Shown: positions 49,701 to 62,740, numbered from the stretch's first letter. The stretch is DNA of 64,000 nucleotides from Metellina segmentata (GCA_947359465.1 OX375878.1:86960377-87024376), one strand, 5' to 3'. Translations and numbers: made by a program. The notes: a model not told the origin generated them from the sequence alone.

Positions 49701-51980
49701 AGAGATGATAAAAATATATAATCACTTATGTCTTTCGCCGAAAAAATAATATTTTAACACCTTTCACCATCTTTATAAATTCTACAACTTACTTTGGAAA
49801 TAAGTCCTACACATGCATATCCATTCATGTAATACATTTCACATACATCGCACTCTTGCTGTAGGACAAAGCTACAAAATGACGAAAGGTGACACTATAG
49901 TTACTCTACAAAAGACGACTTTGAGGGAGATTTCGAATTCCCTTTCTTAAGTTCTTTTCATGATCAACTCAATTAATAAAAATGACGACTAACGGCAAGT
50001 GCTTTCGCACTCATTGTAAAAAGATTTTTTTTTTACTTGGGGCACTCTTGCATCAGGCATGGGACATTGTCGAATTTCGTCATCTTCCTTCTGCCATTAC
50101 GACAAAGAATTTTTTAACGTTTGAAAAGTTATAGTTCGGATTTTTTAAACATTATTATTCTTTCAATAACGGCATAATTAGTCTTAAGATTTCCTGTATT
50201 CTGACTTACCTGCCACTTTAAGTCGAATAGTTTGTGGTGGTTTTGCGTGTGATGAAAAGAAAATGCAATTTTTAGGAATATTTAAAACAGCGAAATAAAA
50301 AACAAAATAGATATGTCGGGTGAAACGTTGTTCTTACGATATTAATTCGTGATTATTTTTTTATCTTTTGATCTCGCACAATTGCCAGAGCTTACAACTA
50401 AAAGTGCGCAAAATTTAGAAATGCGAAATTAATTCAGAGCGAAAGAAACAGAAAATATGACTGCACGCGCGATCAATCAACACGAGTTTCCGTTTCTTCC
50501 CGTTCGTTGAAAAATATCGTCTTTCCCAAATATTCTGAAACTGTTTACATTGTGCAGAGAACAAAAATAAGACTCGAAATAAATGAAGGATCAAAGCTGA
50601 AATTCCATACAAAAAAATATTTTTGAAAAAATATTTGCTTTACGGCAGTAATGTTTAAAGGAACACTATTTTTCTTTAAAAAAAAACGTCAGAGAGATGA
50701 AGAAACTAATATAAGTTACTTTTATAAGACAACATTAAAACGGAAGTTATAAAATCACGAAGGACACACAAAAAAACATCTAAACGTAACAGGATCCGTA
50801 GCGAGATAAAAAAAAAAAAAACATGCTCTATGTCATCCGCATCCCAAACTTTCCATGAAGGAAACGAAGTCAAAACCAATCCTTAAAGCACACGAAATAC
50901 TACCGGACGGCAGAACCGAATCGAATCGAGACGGAAGTCCCCGACTCACATCCCGAACTCTTCATCAGGACATAAAATTTCTTAGCCCCGCTCGATTAAG
51001 AAAGAAAAAAAAAGCGAAATAAGGAGGATCCCCCTGTGTGGCACACCTAATTTCGCTACATCTGCTGCATGCACCACCCTCCTCTTCAGACGATATTTGG
51101 ATCTTTTATTCCATAAAACATCGACATCCCCCCATGCTATACCGTGCACTACCCCACCTCCTATATTCCCTTGTCATGGAAGCGTGCCCGTCGTGGTCCC
51201 AGGCTGCAAGCAAGCACTATAGAGGCAGCCCAGTCTAATGGATTGATACAAGTCTTTGAAGGGTCGGCCATAATAGGCCGGCACGCGCCCGCCGAGCTTG
51301 ACTGACCCCCTCCGATTATTTTTTCATTCGATTCTTCGGGAGACTTACGATATCTCGATAGCTACTCTGGCCATAAAGGTGAGTAGCAGGAGCGAAGGCA
51401 TAGAAAAGGAGCCGATCGTGTTTTCTTTGCTATTTGTCCAAGAGGAAGGAAATGCAGAGGGGTTTCTAGGGAAGCAGATGGAGGATGGGGTGTCCGTTGG
51501 GGTGGTTTTTTTCCTCGGTCCATTCGTTGCGTCACAGAGTCCAGTCCAGCTGGACTTTCGACCTTGGGATATATAGTCCACGGATTATTATACATATAGG
51601 GTATTGAGGCACCCGAGTGCCTTTATCAGCGGGAACGTGTAGTCCATTATGATCGGGACACGCGTCTGAAAATAGAAAAATATAATTTATGAGGATATTT
51701 ACGTCATATGGGGTATTTATGGAGTTCGGTCATCTGCCATCCTAATGTAAGAGAGTTCGCTTAAAAAAGAGGTGGTTGTTTGCCCTCCATCAACAAGAAA
51801 AGAACAATTTCAGTCCTCCTTAGATTTTAGATACTAAAAATAAGGCTGATTAGCTTCTTGCATTCGATTCTAAGTGATGAGTGGCAAAAAGTTCTCCACT
51901 TATCTCGATTCAATAAATAAATTGATCCATACAATATCATGACAATAATCTGACAAACATTTTTTTGTAATTTAAAATCC
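46793..51980. other. 5.2 kb without a supported gene
   Basis: Mostly AT-rich. A tight cluster of E-boxes lies at 48226-48261 (CAGGTG, CAGATG, CAGCTG). CGTGGGAA (Su(H)-like) lies at 49519-49526. A GC-rich block at 51000-51600 has overlapping frames on both strands but no domain. A TTACAAAA-type simple repeat sits near 48785-48835. Confidence 0.45.
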
Positions 51981-52058
51981 TTATATTTAGTTAAATGGTA
52001 ATGGTAATTTTAGTTAATGTCGTACTAGAGGTATGACGGTCCAGGATCCATCCCTTAA

Positions 52059-53508
52059 GGGGACCGGGAAAGCAAAATTCGACTAAAAAATCAATTTCTA
52101 TTTTATTGCTCCTTTATATAGTTCAAAATCTCCTCTTTCCAATGATATATCACACTAGGTAATAGAATAAGAGGAAGTTTGAAAATTATGCACGTTTCCA
52201 ATAAGCACTTCACATCTGACACGGCCTTTCAAATGTAAACAAACCATTTGTGGACATTTCTAATCTTTGTTGCTCAACAATGTATATTATATTTTTTACT
52301 TCACTTTACTCAAATTATTTTCGATAATATGGTAACAGTAGAGTTAACTGTAATCATTTAGTTTTTTTCTAACTATTTTTATTAATTTTACCATGCGATA
52401 TGTTAGCACTTTCTGAGACATGACATTTGATCTATTATGGACTAGCAATAAGGATAAATGTTGGTTTTCTGCACAATATGCAACAATCTGTCTGGGCAGA
52501 ATATTTTTATTTACTGTCAAGTAACTTAAATCCAAATCACGGTCTTTGTCCAGTTGGGAATGAAAGCTGGTGGAAATTTCAACGTGCTGTAGCTAAAAGT
52601 GATGTATATTACCATGATAAACACACACATATTGCCTTGCCTTATACTGCCTACATTTTGAAGACAATTAAATCAAATTTCAGAGACTTGGCGAATTCAG
52701 AATTGTTGAAAAAATGTGTTCACGGAAAGACTCAAAACCCAAATGAATCGGTGAACAAAGTGATTTGGACTCGCGTTCCAAAAAATGTGTTTGTAACCAT
52801 CCAAACTTTAAAACTGGGAGTGTTTGATGCTGTTTCCTGCTGCAACAGTGGAAATATTATAAAGTGCTATACATTATCTAGAGCTAAAATCAATCCAGGC
52901 TGCCATTTTATACAAATTTTTGAGAAAACTGGACTAAGACCGTGTTATTGATGGAGAGCGAAAACTCTCCGAATACAGTAAAAAGGTCCGCCATAGAAAG
53001 AAAAGCATAAAAAAAAAATTGAAGATACATGTATTAAAAATGAAAGAGATCACCCTTTATATAAATCAGGATTTCATTAAGGTTAGACGTAAAATTATTT
53101 ATAAAAATTCATTTGAAATGTTTAAATACATTTTTCTCAAAACTTAGATTTTTAAGATTCATGCCCCATTTTCTCAGAATCAACTGAACATAATGACTTA
53201 ATATTTTTATGACATATTTGTGTTATATCTCTAAAGATTTTAACACGGGCATTTTTTGATTTTTTGAAAATTGAATTTTTTAGAAATTTAAATGTGTTAA
53301 AAAATGCTATCTAAAAAGTGATATTCAGTTAAAAATTTCTATAAAATTAAAAATTTTAAATAAAAAAAAAGTGAGCTGTTAAAGTTTGTATAACATATCA
53401 GTCTAACCACCATAAAAATTTTGTGTTGATTACTATTATAGTTATTGAGAAAAAGGGTTTTGAATTTCGTGAATTTAACATGGAGGAGATAGGGCCTTCC
53501 CGGTCCCC
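52059..53508 (+). mobile_element. TTAA-flanked DNA transposon remnant (Kolobok-like?), 1450 bp
   Basis: The terminal inverted repeats are GGGGACCGGGAA (12 bp perfect, then one mismatch and GC). They are flanked by TTAA at 52055-52058 and 53509-53512. The palindromic target CCCTTAAGGG leaves the exact duplication ambiguous (TTAA, CTTAAG or CCTTAAGG). TTAA, G-rich ends and the transposase type together suggest the Kolobok superfamily rather than piggyBac, whose ends are CCC. This is an inference from memory of the families. Confidence 0.75.
52430..53080 (+). pseudogene. Transposase C-terminal remnant (Mutator-like/Kolobok type)
   Basis: The open frame to the TGA at 52949-52951 contains MQQSVWAEYFYLLSS, NPNHGLCPVGNESWW, HTHIALP, LANSELLKKCVHGKTQNPNES and VIWTRVPKNVF. 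I recognise these as the conserved C-terminal half of a transposase family common in arthropods. After the stop, a shifted frame continues with basic residues (KKVRHRKK) and ends HPLYKSGFH at TAA 53078-53080, which resembles the family's usual C-terminus. So there is a frame break near 52950. The N-terminal half is missing; the element cannot move by itself. Confidence 0.6.
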
Positions 53509-53778
53509 TTAAGGGAAAGATTCGAGGACAACACCTCGTAATTTTGAACCACGGTCAGATGACGGAGCAACACCTGAGCTGGCACCCAACTGACCAAACT
53601 TCCACACCAACCCAACGTGAGGACTTTCGGTCACGACAGATTTAAGGTGCTCCAGCCGCCTCAACACCATAGGATTACAAACATCCATGCCCGGACCCAG
53701 ATTCGAATTAGGAACCTTCCAATCTAGAGGCTAAAACCTTAACCACTATACCGGTTGGTCGGCATGTATTTAGTTAAA

Positions 53779-54415
53779 ATTATCTCTTTTCGTTGAGATC
53801 TCTACATACTAGTTCAACACACTGTAAGATAAAAAACACGAGCAAAAGAATTTAAAAACCAAAATTAGCATTTTTTTTTAAAGATTTAAGTTTCGAAGAA
53901 ATTTGTGGTTTCGAGAACCAATTTCTCAAAAACCAACAAATGTGTTTGCTATTTCGATTTCATCAAATATATTGCATTGGTCATTGTATGAGTTCAATTC
54001 AATTCCAGTTGTCTATCTATCAAATTAGTTCAATCCCAACAATTCTGGATAATTCCGATAGCCTAAACTACTACAGCACTAATTTATGATAAACAAGTAC
54101 AAATTTGACAACTTGAAACTTGGGGATTCACAACAAAATGTATACCCAAGAAATTTTCTTTGCTATTTCTTCTAATGAATAAATGCATAGTTCGGCATAC
54201 TTGAAGTTTTGATTCTAAATGCTATTTTTTAGGGGGGTGGGGATATTGTCAAGAGTCTGAATCACAAAATAAGATTCTGGAAAATATTAGTTAAAGCTGA
54301 TATCATACTAATAGAAGTTAATGTATGATTTATAAGAAAAAATTCAGAACAGGTCAAAGTTTCTATGTAGCACCTTTACTTGCAAAATTGAATTTTATTT
54401 ATTTAAATGTGTTAG
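53779..54415. other. AT-rich DNA, nothing recognised
   Basis: No repeat or coding frame that I can support. Confidence 0.4.
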
Positions 54416-54419
54416 TTTC

Positions 54420-54517
54420 ATGTGTGCACTGCTCCATTGGATCTAATGCATCTCATACCGCACTTGCGTTGCCGCAGCGGCGCCGCACGTTGAAAAACCT
54501 GATGTGTGCACCGGGCC
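54420..54517 (-). repeat. GC-rich dispersed repeat, possible Harbinger-like end
   Basis: On minus it starts GGCCCGGTGCACACATC next to TTAA and continues GTTTTTCAACGTGCGGCGCC, then CATTAGATCCAATGGAGCAG. The same string recurs at 62985-63070 on plus. The terminus with adjacent TAA would fit PIF/Harbinger, but the other end was not found. Confidence 0.55.
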
Positions 54518-54519
54518 TT

Positions 54520-56689
54520 AACGTCTGATTTTCTCCTCAAAAATCCAACCAGGGTATACGGGTGCCGATCGTTACAGCTTCAAATGGTTTCTTACTATAT
54601 TTGGCAAGTTTTGTTTGTCATGTATTATGGCTCCTTCAGTACAATCCGTTTCCCATGCGGTCGATTCATGTTAGCATCCAGTCGACATACTATGCGCAGT
54701 TGGTCTTCTCGCGTCAGAAGTATCGTCTTCCATTCTCATCTTTGTAAGACTGTAATCCAACTCTAAGAGAATGTTTGGTTCATCAATTCAGTTTCCAAGA
54801 TTGGGAACAATTGAGTCTCTGTGACGTTTTTTTTAACTTATGTCTGAAATGTTTTATATTATATTGTCGTTGCAGAGAAAAGCAGTGTTTTAAGAATTTA
54901 CTTATAAGGTTGTGTCAAACAAAGAATAATAATTATTTTTTATTCTTTTGCTTTCTATCGAATCTCGGCCATTCCTGGATATCAATGTTTTGCTAAGCTA
55001 TCGAATAAATCCAATACATCTAAAAGTAACATGTCCTGTGACTGACTCAATATTACATCAACAGGTGTTGTGATGCGTAAAAACGGATTGTCACAGTCCC
55101 GACACTTACATCGGCAGCAAATAACGCTCCAACGCCGTTCCATGAACGGAAGACCCACACGAAATAAGTCTTGTTGTGCGAACGCAATGGACTGGAGAGG
55201 AAGAGAGGACCACAAGAGACTCAGAAAAAATAACACCGACATTGTACACGTCACAATGCGTCACACTTCTTAAGGCAGAAATGAAAAATCACAAAGTCAC
55301 AATCCTTTATTTCCTCCGAAAGAAAGAAAAAAATACTTCGAGACAGATCAAGGAAGGTGGTAAAAAAGGGAACTCCTTCAAGGAAAAAAAGGAAGTCAAA
55401 AACATCCTCTATAACATACACGCAAGAAGTCTCCATTCATGCTCCAAATCGACGCACCCCTCCCTCAGCTTTATTATATATTGGATTTATATAATCCTTA
55501 AAACGACGTCACCTATTCTTACACAGCACTATCCTTCCTTTGTATTCCTATTGTCGCCCGAGTCCCAATTTCTACTCCCCGCCAATATAATATAAAACAC
55601 ATAACACGTAAATACAGCCCTCACCCCCCGTAGCAGGAGCACGACTCGGCACGGGCCCTGTGTTAAGAAAAGCGGTAGGTGTGCTCCGAAGGGGCATTTG
55701 CCCCCTTATTTTACGTGGGGGCTTTCTTCTTTAAGAAATTTCGTTTCTTAGATGAAGAACAGATGGAACGCTAAACGTCTTAGAACACACCTGGGAAGCT
55801 GACGTCACGATTTTTAGACCGGAAAGGTTTTTCTTATGAAAATTAACTGCTAAGTTGTTTTAAGTAATTTTTTCTATCACATTATTAAAAAAAAAAAGTA
55901 TAGGAATGACTTTTTAAGAAATAGTTGAAGGGTTTGTAGGATTTATCCGAGCTACGTCAAAAGTTATGGAAATATTTTACAGTTCAGAAAAAAATCGAAC
56001 TGAAAGTTGAAATCATTGATTAAGGTCTGATTTATACTGTTCAGTTTAGTTTTCATTTAAAAAAAAATTGCTAATTTTTGAACTCATGCATGACAATCAA
56101 ATATCGTAATCGAAAAAAGTCTAAAGACCATTAAAAATGATTTTAAAATTAAATGCAAAAAATTATGCATACCAGGTTTCGTTATTGAAAAAATACGTAT
56201 ATATTTTATGTACCAATGAGCTTTAGCTTTTGGTACATAAAATACGACATAACGTATTAGGTACATAAATTTAGAAAAAATACGTATATATTTTATGTAC
56301 CCAATGAGCTTTAGTTTAAAATTATTTCACTCACGAATTGGGGCTTAAATAAAAATTAATATAGAATAGAAATGTTTCGATATTCCCACCACCAGTTCAA
56401 AAATATTTTTTTAATTTTTTGTGGCTTTTTCTCCATGTACAAGTTATGAGAATAAGAGAATAAATTTTTAAATACCTCTTCTAGAGTATTTGGAATATGC
56501 TTCATTTTATATTTATCTTTTAATGCTTCTAAAATGTGAGAAAATACTGAAATAACACTTTATAAGCATTAATTTACTTATACTTATATATCAAAAAAAT
56601 ATTAGCTCACTGTTATCTATAATACATGCATAAGGAATTTTACTCTCATGAGGAAGATATTTTCCAGTTTTGCATCTTATATCTTATGT
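54520..56689. other. Mixed DNA, no supported gene
   Basis: The stretch 54982-55254 (minus) has a 90-codon frame with a CCRCKCRDCD cysteine cluster. I cannot link it to a known family and it lacks a clear exon structure. A near-duplicate pair, TACGTATATATTTTATGTAC (about 56195 and 56281), brackets a short direct repeat of about 85 bp. Confidence 0.35.
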
Positions 56690-56691
56690 AA

Positions 56692-57015
56692 GGAGGTAGG
56701 TAGTTGCATTAACGTCGCATCGAGCAACACAACGAGATATTGGTGACGGTCCGGGATCAATAACGAAGGGTAAGGACCGAAAACAACGCTTCGTAATTTT
56801 GAACCACGGTCAGATGACGTAGTTAACACCTGAGCTGACATACCACTCTCCAAACTTCTACAGCACGCCAACCTGAAGACATTTGAGGCCATGACAGACT
56901 TAACGTGCACCAGCCCCCACATACTCGACTGTTCTTGATTGGATCGAGTTTTGAACTCACAACCCTCCAGTTGCTAGTCTGCTGATTTTCCAATAGGGCT
57001 TTCGTGGTCCCTAAA
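56692..57015 (-). repeat. SINE with group A body and a third head type
   Basis: Minus strand: the body GAAGTTTGGAGAGTGGTATG, TCAGCTCAGGTG and CATCTGACCGTGGTTCAAAA is that of group A. The head (AGCAACTGGAGGGTTGTGAG, TTCAAAACTCGATCC) is unlike the copies at 32, 37.7 and 46.5 kb but matches the copy at 62.5 kb. Confidence 0.7.
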
Positions 57016-57560
57016 ATGTGAGGACAAAACGCTGAAATAACATTTTCTTAGCATTAACATACTTATGCTTTTGTCTCAGTTTTATCTATACTGCATATGA
57101 ATTTTTATTCTCCTCATGAGGCATAGGTTTCCCAATCTTGTATCAGGTCTTAGGTTAAGAAGGAGTAATGATATCGATGTATATAATTATCTTAGGTGGC
57201 ACTCAAAAAAGACGTTATTTGTTATCGCGTTTTGGCAACACTGTACAATTGTTTGTTTACTAAGAAGCCTCACGCCTCAATAGAATTTATAGCGTTATCG
57301 GCTAAAATTTTATTGAAAAAAATATATAAATCGAGCTGTCGCAGCCTACAAACGACATGCTGGGTATTCGATTTCCAAAGCAGCGTTCACATTTCAAGTC
57401 AAAATTTGCTCAAAGTTTTCATTTGAATTCCAAATTGTTCGAGCTCAGATTCCAGAGGTACTGTATAATATTTCTAAAGTACAACAAATTTATATTTGAA
57501 AAATTTGTTTTTTGGAATATCATTTTGTAAACAATGTTTTCATTGATGCGAGTGAAGCGA
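57016..57560. other. AT-rich DNA, nothing recognised
   Basis: No gene or repeat that I can support. Confidence 0.35.
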
Positions 57561-57655
57561 GCAAGGTTCGCCCATCGCACCAATGAGGATTGCAAATCAA
57601 TCCTCCGGGGGTTGGCGAGCGTTAGCGAGCAGGGGGCGTGCCCCCAGTATGTAGT
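57540..57655. repeat. GC-rich insertion-like block with GGGGGC hairpin
   Basis: Abrupt GC-rich block in AT-rich DNA: GAGTGAAGCGAGCAAGG, GCGAGCGTTAGCGAGC and the short hairpin GGGGGCGTGCCCCC. It looks like the end of a mobile element that I have seen across arthropod genomes (possibly Helitron-like). Family uncertain. Confidence 0.35.
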
Positions 57656-57659
57656 ATTT

Positions 57660-60140
57660 GCAGTATCCAACAAAAAAATATTAAACACCACAAAGATTTC
57701 CCTTTGTTGCCTTTACTTACAACATTTATAAATTCTTCATTCACATTTGAAGTGAAGTTTCGAAATTCTTCATTCACATTTGTATAACAAGTCTTTGTAT
57801 TCATAAATTTCATTCTCTTTCGTATTCCTTTTTGGTTTCCATTTCTTCCATGACCTGTCAGAAATTTTATTGTTCAACGATATTATGCTCAACCGAAAAT
57901 ATCTGGCATAAAAATTCAATAAAACGGAACCTAAGTATCCATGTCCCGTTCGGTTCAGTGCATGCACTCAGGTCTTGACACTGGCCAGCGGTCATCCTCA
58001 ATGTAGAAAAGGCATCGAATCCTCCGAAATGTCACTCGAGTGAGAAGACATAGCGGCGTTATTAAAAACCAACTATCTGCAGAATGGCTATTTTCGTCGT
58101 TCTCTCGTGATTTACAGCGTCTCATCCCGGTATTGTCCGGTGTTTATTTGAATAAAGGGTCACACATCTTTGATCGTCGTTTCCGTCTTGGGATTTTCTC
58201 AGGGTATACGAGTTTGCGTAGAGCTAGCAAAGCGTGTCCCTTGTCGCAGGAAATGAGTCCCCCGAAATGGTCTCCCAAAATATGACCCTGGGTCTTGAGA
58301 TAAATGCCGGGTAAAAAAATTTATAGCATTTTATTTTAATGTCTTGCTTCGGTATCGATTTCTTGATTTGTGGATGAGTGACATGAAAACAGAACAAAAC
58401 GAATTTGAGCTGGGTTTCGATGTACTCTTAGGTCAAGGATTTGTTAAGTCCATCCTACGTCAAAGATTATCGCAAAATAGTATTGATATTGAGAAGAGCA
58501 GTTTAAAAGTATATGTATTGGATGTGTCTGTACATCAAACCCTGTGTTAAAACGAAAGTTGATGACAAACAGTGAATATAGCCCAGCCTTTTAAAAAAAA
58601 TTTTCTTTATAAATTTTCTCTCTTAAATTAAGCAATTCAGTTTTATGTCACACACACCTGATGACGGGGAGTTAAGCTGCTTTGCAGTAGGCACTCCGGA
58701 AGTGATTGTCCAGTCCAGTCCAGTCCATGTGTATAGACGATTCAACAAAACATTTTGTAGTTTTAATAATTGCATAATTTTATAATTATATTAAAATTGA
58801 CCCATACCTTCTACTTCTCAGTTGTCCATTTAATAAAAAACGAAAATATCACTGAATGAAGCTACAAGTGGATTGCTGTTTAAGTTTAATTGATTTCAGG
58901 CAAAAATGCTAACTACGAGTTAATAGTTTAATCTAGTTCTCTAATCTAGTTTTGTCTCTTAAAAATGTTCTTGGAAGATTGGTCGACGAGTTCAAATTCT
59001 ATGAATGGTGGGGAAATGTATAATTTTCACAAAGACGGTACAAAATAACCAAGGTACATCAATCATGGAGTTTATAGAATCAATCAGTCAAATTTTTATC
59101 AAATTCAGTCTCTGCCATTGTGAAGAAACAGATTACTTGTAGTGCACATACACATAGTAGAAGTTTCTGAAAGAAGAAATGTTCTATTCTCCAAAAACCT
59201 ATTCATTAAATCAGTTCTACATTCCGTCGTTAGAATTTTAATATGCATTACTTCACAAAATAATCTATGTGTTGCCTCTGTTCGACGTTCCTACTTACCT
59301 ACTATAATTAAGCAACAAGTGAAATTGTTAAACGCTTGTTTAAAGAACTAGTGTATTCAGTTTGAACTAAGAATGTGTTTTCTTTCAATATTTATAGGAA
59401 AACTGTTTTATTTAAAAACAATTGCTTGTTTTATTTTAAAACAATTGCTTATTTAAAATTTGGGGGAAGCTTGTTTATTGGCACTTCACAAATGCTTAAT
59501 TTATGCACGTTTTAAGTACAATTGAATTCTATGGATATTTATATCTATTGTAGATACAGACAATGTGTGTTAGAAATAAGTTCTCACTAAAGAATCTTAT
59601 TGAAAAAAACAATGAGGAAGGAAAAGTGTGTTTAATATTTACAGTCAATGTAGAACTTAAATATGTACAAACTGCTGGCATATTTTCATGTATGGGATCA
59701 ACTAACAAGATACTTAAATACACAGATGTTTTCCTTACATAACTGCTCCTGCTGTTCTAATATTTATTTAATCTTTTTTGTACTATAATGAATTAATTCG
59801 TTTTTCTAAAAATGAACTCTAATCTAAAAAAACTCAATTCATTCAAACAGAAAAACGGCATCCACGTATACTCATAACTCTGTATTAACAGATCGTTATT
59901 TGCTTATCAATCATTTTTATGCTATTGTCATTTGTAATTGCGGCTTCAATTGGAAACGGAAGTCCCCTTAGCTGAGTGATAGCACCTGTTAAGAGTGTCA
60001 CTTTTCGCTTCAGTTAACGATGGACGGCGAAATGAAATACGTTTGTGTGAAACGGCGGGATCCGTTTTGTCAGGGAAACCGAACAGAAATAGACAAAACC
60101 CACCTGTGTTATCTTCGCAAACACTGTCTACAAATGATGA
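57660..60140. other. No supported gene
   Basis: The part 57930-58310 is less AT-rich and may be an old transposon piece. A CCAGT repeat sits at about 58707-58726. A short direct duplication of AAATTCTTCATTCACATTTG (about 57728 and 57764) lies near the left edge. Confidence 0.35.
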
Positions 60141-61320
60141 AACTTTCCCCGCAATGAATCGAGGCTTTTGTTGAGGGTATGATATGATATTTTTTGGTTA
60201 GTCTCAACAGAAAGTAATGAAATACTCGAGTCAAAGTATGTAAAATAGTATGATTAAGATTATGTACCTAAAAATCTGGTTGGTTTCTATGGCGTCAGAT
60301 TTGGCCAAGCAATGTTTCATCCGTCGTAAATGGAGAAACACACGTACAGTAAGTTCTTACTGATACAGAAAAGAAGCAATACACAGGTACAGGAATCGAA
60401 CCACCTGCAGCTCGCAGACTGCTAGTGCAGTGGGAAAACCTGCCTATCTACGGTCTACGGTCCTGCCGATCTACGGTCAGCAAACCTGTCGATCTACGGT
60501 CATAGAATTCACCTACAAACTACGGATTTACCTACAAACCTGCCGATCTACGGTCATAGAATCTGGAATAACTTTCCCCGCAATGAATCGAGGCTTTTGT
60601 TGAGGGTATGATATGATATTTTTTGGTTAGTCTCAACAGAAAGTAATGAAATACTCGAGTCAAAGTATGTAAAATAGTATGATTAAGATTATGTACCGAA
60701 AAATCTGATTGGTTTCTATGGCGTCAGATTTGGCCAAGCAATGTTTCATCCGTCGTAAATGGAGAAACACACGTACAGGAAGTTCTTACTGATACAGAAA
60801 AGAAGCAATACACAGGTACAGGAATCGAACCACCTGCAGCTCGCAGACTGCTAGTGCAGTGGGAAAACCTGCCTATCTACGGTCTACGGTCCTGCCGATC
60901 TACGGTCAGCAAACCTGTCGATCTACGGTCATAGAATTCACCTACAAACTACGGATTTACCTACAAACCTGCCGATCTACGGTCATAGAATCTGGAATAA
61001 CTTTCCCCGCAATGAATCGAGGCTTTTGTTGAGGGTATGATATGATATTTTTTGGTTAGTCTCAACAGAAAGTAATGAAATACTCGAGTCAAAGTATGTA
61101 AAATAGTATGATTAAGATTATGTACCGAAAAATCTGATTGGTTTCTATGGCGTCAGATTTGGCCAAGCAATGTTTCATCCGTCGTAAATGGAGAAACACA
61201 CGTACAGGAAGTTCTTACTGATACAGAAAAGAAGCAATACACAGGTACAGGAATCGAACCACCTGCAGCTCGCAGACTGCTAGCGCAGTGGGAAAACCTG
61301 CCGGTCCACGGTCGTAGAAT
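60141..61320. repeat. Tandem duplication, 429-bp period, about 2.75 copies
   Basis: Units start AACTTTCCCCGCAATGAATC at 60141, 60570 and 60999, exactly 429 bp apart each time. They are almost identical (for example ACCTAAAAATCTGGTTGG in copy 1 against ACCGAAAAATCTGATTGG in copies 2 and 3). Each unit contains a minus-strand group B SINE piece (box B GGTTCGATTCCTG) and a cluster of about six CCGATCTACGGTCA motifs. The high identity suggests a recent expansion. Confidence 0.93.
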
Positions 61321-62449
61321 CTGGAAAAATGATCGTTTGAATGTTTAAGTTCTTACCAAAGCGAAATATTTTCGCCTGATAAAAATCCGGTATAGGTATC
61401 TCATATGACTTCAATGAAGAATGCTTTAAAAAACTTAAACAAAATTTAATTTTTAAGCAATAAATTTAACCTTTCTGCCACGACACAAATGATGTTCTGA
61501 CGTGTGGAATCTTCAGTAAGCCGGCGAAATAATTTAAAACCATAAAACTAATCAGCGTGTCTTTTAGCATGTGGCGATAATTGTTAAAAAAATAATTTAT
61601 AATTTTTTGTTTCGAAGAGGTTACAAGACTTCACATACAGTCAGATCTCGAGTAATAAACTCTTCGAAAAAGAATCCTGTAATTATTTTAATGTCTCAGC
61701 ATAACTTTTCATATCACCTCATGAAATATGTTTTCCGTTCTGTAATTCCGGTATTCCTTTTTTTAATCTTCTTATACAAAGAAAGTAATAAATATACCTC
61801 ACAAAAAAACTCTCTTAATCATAGATGGGAAAAAATCCTAACACACACACACACATTAATGGTCAAAAACTAGATGGGAGAAGAAAGAAAATAGACCCAG
61901 AAGTGTTAGAAACGAATACATGTTTATACTCCCACATTGTTACCAAACATGAGATTATTCTCGTATACCGTATTGTTATACCTGAACCGGGTCATGGTCA
62001 TTATGGTCCATGCGTGGGTTCATTCCTGCTGTGCAGCAGTATCTTATCGGAGCGGCACTCTTCTATAGATGAAGTAGCAAACCTGAATTGCGTTTTCAAC
62101 AACTCACTTGAGAAGATAAGATCAACCAAATTTAATTTATGAATGTTATTTTTTGAAACCCCAGACGACAATAAGAAATTTCAAAATGTAATTTTCTTGC
62201 ATGAATTCAGTACCAAATCGGTTGTTTTCCGAAATTCTCCAATAAAATTTCCTGTAAATTATAAAATTGCAATATTATATTCATGTGATACATATCTATG
62301 TATCGTGAACCATCAAATCTACAAGATTAAAAGTAAAAGTAAAAATTGTATAAATCGTTTACCATAATGTTTACTAATTGGATTCTTGTTTTAAATTCAT
62401 GATAAAACGAAGATGTTGCCTATTCTGAACGTAACTACGGATTAAGATT
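61321..62449. other. AT-rich DNA, no supported gene
   Basis: Frames at 61571-61873, 61825-62142 and 62143-62367 follow each other on plus but lack domains and look like chance. A short (AC)n sits at about 61839-61852. Confidence 0.35.
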
Positions 62450-62454
62450 GTAAT

Positions 62455-62740
62455 GGTAAATAATCAACGTCGCATAGAACGACACAGCAGGTAATTGGTG
62501 ACTTCGCGGGCAATCTCCACGGGAAAGATCCGAGAACAATACCTCGTCATTTTGACGGTCAGATGACGAGGTCAACAACTGAGCTGGCATCCCACTCTCC
62601 AAACTTCCACACCATGCAAAAGTGAGGACTTTTTGAGGTCACGACAGATTAAGCGTGCACCATCTCTTACGCACATGACAATGCATTGGGTGGATCGAGT
62701 TTCGAACTCGCACCCCTCCGGCTGCTAATAGTTAAGTCAA
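62455..62740 (-). repeat. SINE with group A body and third head type
   Basis: Minus strand: head GCAGCCGGAGGGGTGCGAG, TTCGAAACTCGATCC (box B), then a body with GGAAGTTTGGAGAGTGGGAT and the CGTCATCTGACCGTCAAAAT core. Pairs with the copy at 56.7 kb. Confidence 0.75.

Larger units (their letters stand above)
51996..53766 (-). repeat. SINE group A split by a DNA transposon
   Basis: The tail part (51996-52054) and head part (53513-53766) are one minus-strand SINE. The outer flanks carry the 12-bp duplication TATTTAGTTAAA at 51984-51995 and 53767-53778. Removing the 1450-bp insert and one TTAA gives about 317 bp, close to the 328-bp intact copy at 32.4 kb. The interruption point is the CCCTTAAGGG that is intact at 32.5 kb. 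Confidence 0.9.

Noticed and set aside
54982..55254. Cysteine-cluster frame (CCRCKCRDCD) as a small gene
   Set aside because: No recognised family, no clear splice sites or promoter, next to a mobile-element-like repeat; not enough evidence.
61571..62367. Three consecutive plus-strand frames as a broken gene
   Set aside because: They do not align to any family I know and have AT-driven composition; no conserved motif links them.
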